A stretch of DNA of 6,294 nt from an uncultured bacterium (GTDB taxonomy: Bacteria; Actinomycetota; UBA4738; HRBIN12), in assembly GCA_937881155.1 (NCBI GenBank), contig CALGFI010000149.1, positions 1 to 6,294 on the forward strand, read 5' to 3'. A model generated the notes under the pieces. It saw only the letters and a list, made by a program, of their open reading frames with translations, ran no database searches and was not told the origin of the DNA. This document shows, in pieces, positions 1 through 5,247 of this stretch (within the stretch, counting starts at the first letter, position 1; every line of letters starts with the position of its first letter). A program made the position numbers and the translations under genes.

Positions 1-374
1 GCGATGCCGCCGATGTCCCCGCGGTGCCGTTGGGGCTGTTCGGCGCGAGCACCGGCGCGGCCGCCGCGCTCGTTGCGTCGACGTTCGACGACGCGAACGT
101 AGGAGCGATCGTTTCACGGGGCGGGCGTCCCGATCTGGCCGGCAACGTGTTGCAACGCGTGACTGCGCCGGTGCTCCTGATCGTCGGCTCGAATGACCCC
201 GACGTTCTCGATCTCAACCGCGCCGCGGCTGAGCGGATCCGCGCCGAGACTCGCGTCGAGGTCGTGCCCGGCGCCACGCACCTCTTCGAGGAGCCCGGCG
301 CGCTGGAGATGGTCTCGGATCTCGCGACGTCCTGGTTCGTTCGGAACCTCGGCGAACGGGTACGGTCGGCGTGA
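1..374 (+). CDS. Alpha/beta hydrolase, dienelactone hydrolase-like (3' part only)
   Basis: This is the C-terminal portion of an alpha/beta-hydrolase; the reading frame is open from base 3, so the gene begins outside the window. The catalytic triad can be placed: nucleophile Ser in the elbow GASTGA (Ser codon 48-50), acid Asp in GSNDPD (codon 195-197) after the strand APVLLIVG, and His in GATHLFEEPG (codon 279-281). The spacing and the THLFEEPG ending are typical of dienelactone-hydrolase-like proteins. Close relatives are often the C-terminal half of a phosphoribosyltransferase-hydrolase fusion, and the missing N-terminus leaves that open. The GTG at 24 is internal, lying just before the nucleophile strand, so it is not the true start. 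The stop TGA (372-374) overlaps the next gene's GTG, so the two are probably co-transcribed and translationally coupled. The substrate is unknown. Confidence 0.85.
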   Translation, partial: DAADVPAVPLGLFGASTGAAAALVASTFDDANVGAIVSRGGRPDLAGNVLQRVTAPVLLIVGSNDPDVLDLNRAAAERIRAETRVEVVPGATHLFEEPGALEMVSDLATSWFVRNLGERVRSA

Positions 375-1102
375 TGATCCGTATCGGTACGAGCGGCTGG
401 CAGTACCGGGACTGGCGGGGCGTCCTGTACGACAACGGTCTGCCTCAGGACCGGTGGCTCGAGCGGTACGCAGAGGTGTTCGACGTCGTCGAGGTGAACA
501 ACTCCTTCTACCGCCTGCCGGAACGCGCGACGTTCGAGAAGTGGCGCGCCCGCACGCCGAACCGGTTCACGTTCGTCGTCAAGGCCAGCCGGTACCTCAC
601 GCACCTGAAGCGACTCAGGGAGGCCGAGGACGGGGTGAAGCTGTTCTGGGAGCGTGCGACGGGCCTCGACTCGAAGCTCGGACCCGTTCTGTTCCAGCTG
701 CCGCCGCGGTTTCCGGCCGACGTCGCGCGGCTTCGTGACTTCGTCTCGTGGCTGCCGCGGGAGATGCGGGCCGCGTTCGAGTTCCGCGATACGTCGTGGC
801 TGAAGGACGAGGTGCTCGGCGTGCTCGACGATGGGGGATACGCGTTGGTCCTCGCCGACCGGCCGGGATTCCGAGGACCGCTCGTCGTGACCGGTGGCTG
901 GTCGTACATCCGGTTCCACCAGGGCACGCGTGTCGGGCCGGACTACCGGAGGAGCAAGCTGCGGCGATGGGCCGAGCGGATCTCGACGCTTCCCGCGCGA
1001 GAGGTTTGGGCGTTCTTCAACAACGATCACGGCGGCGCCGCCGTTCGAGACGCGTTGTTCCTGCGGGACCTGCTCGGGCGGAACGAGCAGCGAGTGGCCT
1101 GA
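371..1102 (+). CDS. DUF72 (YecE-like) family protein
   Basis: The 243-residue product matches the DUF72/YecE family along its whole length and is of usual family size. Visible signatures, in order, are IGTSGWQYRDW (5-15), the strand VVEVNNSFYRLP (39-50), VVKASRYLTHLKRL (69-82), LGPVLFQLPPRF (103-114), AFEFRDTSW (135-143), the YIRFHQG strand (179-185) and a C-terminal AFFNNDHGGAAVRDA block (214-228). The family adopts a TIM-barrel-like fold; its biochemical role is not established, so none is assigned. The start is GTG at 371, overlapping the hydrolase stop by four bases (GTGA); an in-frame ATG at 374 is an equally good start and would change the protein by one residue. No clear Shine-Dalgarno sequence precedes it, which fits coupling to the upstream gene. 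It ends 5 bases before the converging acyltransferase gene, with no room for a terminator between them. Confidence 0.93.
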   Translation: MMIRIGTSGWQYRDWRGVLYDNGLPQDRWLERYAEVFDVVEVNNSFYRLPERATFEKWRARTPNRFTFVVKASRYLTHLKRLREAEDGVKLFWERATGLDSKLGPVLFQLPPRFPADVARLRDFVSWLPREMRAAFEFRDTSWLKDEVLGVLDDGGYALVLADRPGFRGPLVVTGGWSYIRFHQGTRVGPDYRRSKLRRWAERISTLPAREVWAFFNNDHGGAAVRDALFLRDLLGRNEQRVA

Positions 1103-1107
1103 GCGAG

Positions 1108-1770
1108 CTAGGCGCCGCCACGAAGTTGTCGAGCCCGGTCCAGCGATTCGTCGATCGCATCCATCACCCTGGCCGTGAGTCCAGCTGCGTCGTCTGAGGC
1201 GTCGACCGTGAGCGGAGGGCCGAAGGCGACGGCGACCGTCGTGCGCCAGGGGCGGTTCCAGCGGAGGCCTTGGCGAGGCCATCGATCCTGCGTTCCCCAG
1301 ATCGCGACCGGTACGACCGGTACGTCGGCCCCGCGCGCGATCCGGCCGACGCCGGTCCGGCCTCGTTGCAGGCCGTCGTCCGGATTCGCGTTGACCCTCC
1401 CCTCGGGGAAGATCCCAGCGACCGCGCCGGAGCCAACCGTTCCGACCGCGTCGTCCAGCGCGCGATCGTCTCCCGTGCCGCGGCGGATCGGTATCTGACG
1501 AAACAGCCGAAGGATCCATCCGTACGCAAGTCGCTCGAAGAACTCCGCTCCCGTGACGAACCGGGTCATGCGGCGGCGTTCCCGTGCGATCACGACGGCG
1601 AGGATCGGGCCGTCCAAGGCGCTGACGTGGTTCGAGGCGACGATCGCCGCGCCGTCCGAAGGGACGTGCCCGGCCCCGACGACTCGGATGCGGAAGAGGG
1701 CGCGCGCAACGGGTCCGAGGACGGCGAGCCCGAGACGCCACCACACGTTGAGGTCGCCGGGGCCTCGCAT
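1108..1770 (-). CDS. PlsC-type 1-acyl-sn-glycerol-3-phosphate acyltransferase
   Basis: Lysophospholipid acyltransferase-family protein that would transfer a fatty acyl group to a lysophosphatidate-like acceptor at the inner face of the membrane. With the start used here it has 220 residues, normal for soluble-looking actinobacterial PlsC proteins. It shows the catalytic NHVSALD motif (47-53, H48 and D53 in the H-X4-D arrangement), the acceptor-phosphate motif FPEGR (121-125), a following GRTGVGRIA helix, and the VPVVPVAIWG strand (150-159). A hydrophobic N-terminal stretch (about 13-30) may seat it on the membrane. The frame stays open back to an ATG at 1848, but those 26 extra residues are not conserved-looking and would leave 14 bases before the divergent peptidase gene. 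The ATG at 1770 begins at the expected family N-terminus and lies 8 bases after a TANNNT hexamer. Actinobacteria usually carry several PlsC paralogues, so the exact acceptor is uncertain. Confidence 0.9.
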   Translation of the reverse strand: MRGPGDLNVWWRLGLAVLGPVARALFRIRVVGAGHVPSDGAAIVASNHVSALDGPILAVVIARERRRMTRFVTGAEFFERLAYGWILRLFRQIPIRRGTGDDRALDDAVGTVGSGAVAGIFPEGRVNANPDDGLQRGRTGVGRIARGADVPVVPVAIWGTQDRWPRQGLRWNRPWRTTVAVAFGPPLTVDASDDAAGLTARVMDAIDESLDRARQLRGGA

Positions 1771-1778
1771 CGCGGCGG

Positions 1779-1784
1779 ATGGTA
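1779..1784 (-). promoter_or_regulatory. Candidate -10 element of a leaderless promoter for the acyltransferase
   Basis: Read on the minus strand the hexamer is TACCAT, fitting TANNNT, and it ends 8 bases before the ATG at 1770. Transcription starting 6-8 bases after the hexamer would begin at or next to the start codon, giving a leaderless mRNA. No -35 with good spacing and no Shine-Dalgarno sequence are visible. The support is position plus the same arrangement at two other genes in the window. Confidence 0.35.
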
Positions 1785-1847
1785 GCGGGCACGTCAGCTC
1801 GGGATGGGTTTGGGCCTCGCTCAATGCCTGGCGTTCCGCCTGCTCCA

Positions 1848-1853
1848 TATACT
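1848..1853 (+). promoter_or_regulatory. Candidate -10 element of a leaderless promoter for the M20 peptidase
   Basis: TATACT differs from the consensus TATAAT at one base and sits in otherwise GC-rich sequence, 9 bases before the GTG at 1863. The distance implies a transcript starting at, or a few bases before, the start codon. No Shine-Dalgarno sequence precedes the GTG. The sequence about 17 bases upstream (TGCCTG, 1825-1830) is a poor -35. This is the best-matching promoter hexamer I see in the window. Confidence 0.45.
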
Positions 1854-1862
1854 GCGTGACCC

Positions 1863-3035
1863 GTGGACGTCAGAGCCTTTGAGCAGCACGCCGCCGGACG
1901 CTACGACGAGTTCGTCTCGCTTCTCGAGCGGATGGTCAACGTCGACTGCGGTTCCTTTACAACGGAGGGCGTGAACGACATCGCCGATCTGTGTCAGGCC
2001 CGATTCGAGAACGGCGGATGGAGGGTCGAGCGCCGCGACCATCGTCCGGCCGAAGGCGAGGCGCAGCTCGGCGACATGGTCATCGGACGTCTCGATGGAA
2101 CCGGGCGCACACGCATCCTGATGATCGGTCACATGGACACGGTGTTCGATCCCGGAACCGCCGCGGCCCGGCCGTTTCGCGTCGACGGCGACCGCGCGTT
2201 CGGGCCTGGGGTGTCCGACATGAAGGGTGGGCTCCTCACGGGTTTCTTCGCGGTGGAGACGCTGCAGGCGGTGGGGTTCGACGGGTTCGGAAGCATCACG
2301 TACATCTGCAACCCGGACGAGGAGATCGGATCTCCCTGGTCGCGAGAGGTGATCCGCGCCGAGGCGACGAACGCCGACGTCGCGTTCGTGCTCGAAGGCG
2401 CGAGGGAGAACGGCGACGTGGTCAGCTCACGCAAGGGCGTGACCGACTATCGGATCGAGATCGTCGGTCGGGCCGCGCACGCCGGCGTCGAACCCGAGCG
2501 CGGACGGAGCGCGATCCTCGAAGCGGCGTACAAGACGGTTGCCCTCCACGCACTCAACGATCGTTGGCCCGGCGTTACCGTGAACGTCGGCATCGTGGAG
2601 GGCGGCACGCGCCCGAACGTCGTGGCCGAGGGTTGCTCGATCCACGTCGACGTCCGCAGCCCTCACGACGACACGCTCGTCCTAGCCGAGTCCGAGGTCG
2701 AGCGCATCGCGAACGAACACACGGTTCCCGACGTTGCGGCCACGGTGATCGGCGGCAAGTGGCACCGACCGATGGAGAAACGCGACGGCGGAGCAAGGCT
2801 TGCTGCACTCGCCACCGACGTCGCTCGAGAGCTCGGCTTCGAGCTCAGCGACGCGTCGACGGGGGGAGCGTCCGACGCGAACACGACGTCCGCGGCGGGC
2901 GTCGCCACGCTCGACGGGCTCGGTCCCATCGGCGGCGACGACCACGGCCCGCGCGAGTGGATCGACGTATCCAGCGTCGTTCCGAGGATATCGTTGCTCG
3001 CCGGCCTGGTCTCCAAGCTCGACGATTCCTTCTGA
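1863..3035 (+). CDS. M20 family metallopeptidase, carboxypeptidase G2-like
   Basis: A 390-residue di-zinc M20 (ArgE/DapE/CPG2) hydrolase, predicted to cleave a C-terminal amino acid or N-acyl group from a small amide substrate. All active-site residues are in place: H90 and D92 in IGHMDTV, bridging D119 in GPGVSDMKGG, catalytic E153 and ligand E154 in NPDEEIGS, E178 in VLEGA, and H361 in GGDDHGPREW. The spacings 90-119-153/154-178 equal those of Pseudomonas carboxypeptidase G2 (112-141-175/176-200), and H361 is within two residues of its H385. The dimerisation domain, about 185-300, carries the AAHAG motif (H206). There is no signal peptide, unlike periplasmic CPG2, so it is likely cytoplasmic. 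GTG 1863 is chosen because the N-terminal helix FVSLLERMVNVDCGS is where the family begins. The gene appears monocistronic: divergent from the acyltransferase and convergent with the SIS gene. Substrate specificity cannot be read from the sequence. Confidence 0.93.
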   Translation: MDVRAFEQHAAGRYDEFVSLLERMVNVDCGSFTTEGVNDIADLCQARFENGGWRVERRDHRPAEGEAQLGDMVIGRLDGTGRTRILMIGHMDTVFDPGTAAARPFRVDGDRAFGPGVSDMKGGLLTGFFAVETLQAVGFDGFGSITYICNPDEEIGSPWSREVIRAEATNADVAFVLEGARENGDVVSSRKGVTDYRIEIVGRAAHAGVEPERGRSAILEAAYKTVALHALNDRWPGVTVNVGIVEGGTRPNVVAEGCSIHVDVRSPHDDTLVLAESEVERIANEHTVPDVAATVIGGKWHRPMEKRDGGARLAALATDVARELGFELSDASTGGASDANTTSAAGVATLDGLGPIGGDDHGPREWIDVSSVVPRISLLAGLVSKLDDSF

Positions 3036-3074
3036 CCGATCGGCCGCCGTGGCCTGCCGCTCGCGGGCGTCGAC

Positions 3075-3096
3075 ACGACGCTCGGAACGAGGTCGT
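3075..3096. terminator. Hairpin between converging genes, possible bidirectional terminator
   Basis: An inverted repeat folds ACGAC-(bulged G)-CTCG around a GAA loop with CGAGGTCGT: 9 base pairs and one bulge. It lies in the 72-base gap between the peptidase stop (3035) and the SIS gene stop (3108), where a terminator for both strands would be expected. There is no T-tract on either side, so a classic intrinsic terminator is not supported; it could be a T-less hairpin terminator or chance in GC-rich DNA. The rest of this gap (3036-3107) shows nothing else. Confidence 0.3.
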
Positions 3097-3107
3097 TCGA
3101 AATGCAG

Positions 3108-4181
3108 TCACTCTCGCGTCGTTACCTTCGACGCGCGGGTGTACTGGCCCGGTGTTCGCCCGCGCACTTGGGCGAGCCGCCACGCGAGCAACTGCACGGG
3201 AATGATGGACACGGCCGAGATCAGCGCGCGGTCGAGATAGCCCGTCGCCACGGCGCGCGCGCGCTTCGGCGCCTCCCCGTCGGGCGTCACGACGAGCACG
3301 TTCGCGCCGGTGTCGATGAGGTCGGCGGCGAGTCCGAGATCGAGTCGCCGTGTCTCCGGCTCGGTCGCGGTGACGATCGCCGTCATGGACGGCCCGGCGA
3401 GCTCCAGCGGACCGTGACGGAACGCGCCGGCTTCGAACGACTCTGCCATGACGCCGGATTCCTTCAGCGTGAGCGCGCCCATCTCGGTCGCGGCGCGCGC
3501 CGGGCCGCGGCCGAGGATCACCATCAGCTCACGCCCTCCGTGCCACTCGGCGAGATCGGCTGCGGTGCGTTCGGGATCTTCGAGCAAACGCTCGGCCGAG
3601 AGCGCGGCGCCCTCCGCGGCGGTCCGCGTCCGGTCGACGGCCGTGTCGACGCTGTCGCCGGCGAGCAGACGCGCGATCCCCGAAAGGGTCGCCATCGCCG
3701 CGGCGAACGTCATCGTCGACGGGCCGACCTCCCTGCCCGCCCACGTGTCGAGCTTGACGTCGGACCGACGGGCGAGGTCGTTGTCGAGGCTATTCGTGAT
3801 CGAGACCACGAACGGTCTCAGGCGTTGCTTGGCTATCGCGCTGACGAGCTTGACGATCTCGGCGCTCTCGCCCGATTGGCTGACGATCACGACGAGCGTC
3901 TTGGCGTTCAGGATCGGCCGGCGGAAGTGCAAGAGCTCGGCGGTGTCGACGAGGAGCGACGAAACCCCTCGGCCCGCCAGGTCGTTCACCGCCGGGTAGC
4001 ACGCGTCGTACGAGCTCCCCATGCCGGTGAACACGATCGTCGGCGTAACGGATGCGGCCTCGCGAACCCGGTCGAGATGGTCGCGCTGGTCGAGGAGCGC
4101 GGCCGCGGCGCGCCGCATCGCGTCCGGCTGGCCGGCGATCTCGGCGAGGAACGGGTCGGAGAATCCGTCGAGTGAACGCAT
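3108..4181 (-). CDS. Double-SIS-domain sugar isomerase/deaminase (GlmS isomerase-like, no amidotransferase domain)
   Basis: The 357-residue protein has two SIS domains and corresponds to the isomerase half of GlmS without the glutamine amidotransferase half, as in SIS-type glucosamine-6-phosphate deaminases and AgaS-like enzymes. SIS1 (about 45-175) has GMGSSYDAC (53-61) and the phosphosugar loop SQSGES (101-106). SIS2 (about 215-335) has LGRGPARAATEMGALTLKE (223-241) and FRHGPLEL (254-261). The C-terminal tail RGRTPGQY...SKVTTRE matches the GlmS tail, with K352 six residues from the end like the substrate-binding Lys603 of E. coli GlmS; E241 and H256 correspond to its Glu488 and His504. Likely reaction: amino-sugar 6-phosphate to fructose 6-phosphate plus ammonia, or a related aldose-ketose isomerisation. 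ATG 4181 begins the domain-like sequence; a longer start at 4268 would overlap the kinase gene by 35 bases and add residues of unusual composition. Its place after a BadF kinase supports an amino-sugar role. Confidence 0.9.
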   Translation of the reverse strand: MRSLDGFSDPFLAEIAGQPDAMRRAAAALLDQRDHLDRVREAASVTPTIVFTGMGSSYDACYPAVNDLAGRGVSSLLVDTAELLHFRRPILNAKTLVVIVSQSGESAEIVKLVSAIAKQRLRPFVVSITNSLDNDLARRSDVKLDTWAGREVGPSTMTFAAAMATLSGIARLLAGDSVDTAVDRTRTAAEGAALSAERLLEDPERTAADLAEWHGGRELMVILGRGPARAATEMGALTLKESGVMAESFEAGAFRHGPLELAGPSMTAIVTATEPETRRLDLGLAADLIDTGANVLVVTPDGEAPKRARAVATGYLDRALISAVSIIPVQLLAWRLAQVRGRTPGQYTRASKVTTRE

Positions 4182-4189
4182 GGCTACCG

Positions 4190-4195
4190 AGTCTA
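4190..4195 (-). promoter_or_regulatory. Candidate -10 element of a leaderless promoter for the SIS gene
   Basis: On the minus strand the hexamer is TAGACT (TANNNT), ending 8 bases before the ATG at 4181, in the 52-base gap after the kinase stop at 4234. The position suits a leaderless transcript from an internal promoter, so the SIS gene could be expressed apart from the upstream cluster. Only a weak TTG-containing -35-like sequence (about 4211-4216) is present, with short spacing. Confidence 0.33.
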
Positions 4196-4233
4196 CGTGT
4201 CCAGTCGGCGGCGCAATCTGCGCATCGCCATTG

Positions 4234-5247
4234 TCATCGGCCACTTCGTCGTCCGGCCGCCAGCGCATCGTGCGTCAGCGCACGTCGGACGCGTTCCTTC
4301 GTCCGGCTCGGCGCGTCGAGGCGATCGAGCCCCAGCAGCGCGGCTCCGACGACGGGCGGCACCGTCAGCACCGAGACGTTCGCCGCGGGAGCGATCGACC
4401 GGACGCCGTCCTCGATCCGCTCGAAGAACGGTCGATAGCCGTTCCGGAAGATGCCGCCTCCCAGGACGACGTCGACGTCGAGCTTCGACATTCGAAGCTT
4501 CTTGATCGCGGCGCCGGCCATCCCGGCCACCTCGTCCGCCTGGCGCTCGACGAGGGATCGCGCCACGGGATCACCCTCCGCTGCGACCCGGAACACCACC
4601 GGGGCGAGCGTCGCCACCCGCTGCACGCCGATCTGGCCCGAGTACAGCGCCTCCATGACCTGACGAGGTCCGCCCAGCCCGAAGTGCGCCGGAACCGCGG
4701 TCGCCAGGGCGGTCCGCTTCCCGCGACCGTCGTGCGCGCGCATCGTGTGCCAGACGGCCTTCTCGCCGAGGTCCGAACCGCCGCCCCAGTCGCCGGCGAT
4801 CCACCCGAGCGCCGGCAATCGGAAGGTTCGTCCGTCGGGTGCCACTGCCGCGCAGTTCGTGCCGAACCCACAGACGACGCCCACGCCCCACGTTCGATCG
4901 GTGCCGGCGCGAAGCACCGCGAACGTGTCGTTGCGAAGCAGCGTGTCGTCGGTCCAGCCTCGCGTTCGGAGCCACTTCAGGATTCGCCGCTCGTCGGCGG
5001 AGAGGTCGGCTCCGGCGACGCAGAACACGCCCACGCGCGCGACAGGGCCGCTCGATGGATCGAGTCCCACCGCGTCGAACACCGCGTTGACGGCGGCTTC
5101 CAGCCGCTCCAGGTAGTCGGGATCACGGCCGTCGCTGCCGACGGGGGGGACGCGAGCCGAACCGAGCAGCCCGCCGTCGGCCCCGAGGACGACCGCGTCC
5201 ATCTTCGAGCCGCCGCCGTCGATCGCCAGAACCGCCGCCGGCTTCAC
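4234..5247 (-). CDS. BadF/BadG/BcrA/BcrD-family sugar kinase (N-acetylglucosamine/glucosamine kinase-like)
   Basis: A 337-residue member of the ASKHA superfamily, predicted to phosphorylate an amino sugar at O6 with ATP in the cytoplasm. It opens with the phosphate-1 motif AIDGGGSKMD (8-17). RNDTFAVLRAGT (105-116) carries the putative catalytic base D107. The phosphate-2 loop is CGFGTNCAA (126-134), followed by GDWGGGSDLGEKA (152-164), a family hallmark. The adenosine motif is VVLGGGIFRNGY (260-271) and the C-terminal segment is PPVVGAALLGLD (297-308). GTG 5247 overlaps the deacetylase TGA by four bases (GTGA) and puts the first beta strand right after the start; the upstream frame to 5346 is arginine-rich and lies over the deacetylase gene, so it is rejected. 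Family members include GlcNAc kinases and the glucosamine kinase GspK; activator ATPases of 2-hydroxyacyl-CoA dehydratases are unlikely because no dehydratase partner is present. The exact sugar is uncertain. Confidence 0.9.
   Translation of the reverse strand: MKPAAVLAIDGGGSKMDAVVLGADGGLLGSARVPPVGSDGRDPDYLERLEAAVNAVFDAVGLDPSSGPVARVGVFCVAGADLSADERRILKWLRTRGWTDDTLLRNDTFAVLRAGTDRTWGVGVVCGFGTNCAAVAPDGRTFRLPALGWIAGDWGGGSDLGEKAVWHTMRAHDGRGKRTALATAVPAHFGLGGPRQVMEALYSGQIGVQRVATLAPVVFRVAAEGDPVARSLVERQADEVAGMAGAAIKKLRMSKLDVDVVLGGGIFRNGYRPFFERIEDGVRSIAPAANVSVLTVPPVVGAALLGLDRLDAPSRTKERVRRALTHDALAAGRRSGR

Noticed and set aside
1305..1322. Tandem 9-base repeat (CGACCGGTA twice).
   Set aside because: It encodes the repeated Val-Pro-Val of the conserved VPVVPV strand in the acyltransferase, so protein sequence explains it.
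1771..1848. Longer acyltransferase start at ATG 1848.
   Set aside because: The extra 26 residues show no family features and would cover both promoter-like hexamers and nearly touch the divergent gene; ATG 1770 is better placed.
1991..3205. A plus-strand open frame of 404 codons, longer than the peptidase gene it overlaps.
   Set aside because: It is very arginine-rich low-complexity sequence in another frame of a gene whose catalytic residues match CPG2 spacing.
3102..4175. A plus-strand open frame of 357 codons opposite the SIS gene.
   Set aside because: The minus strand has clear SIS motifs and a GlmS-like C-terminus. The plus translation is Arg/Gly/Asp-rich with no fold signature.
4182..4268. 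Longer SIS start at 4268, overlapping the kinase gene.
   Set aside because: The added residues are unlike the family N-terminus, overlap the kinase end by 35 bases and have no supporting ribosome site; ATG 4181 fits the domain start.
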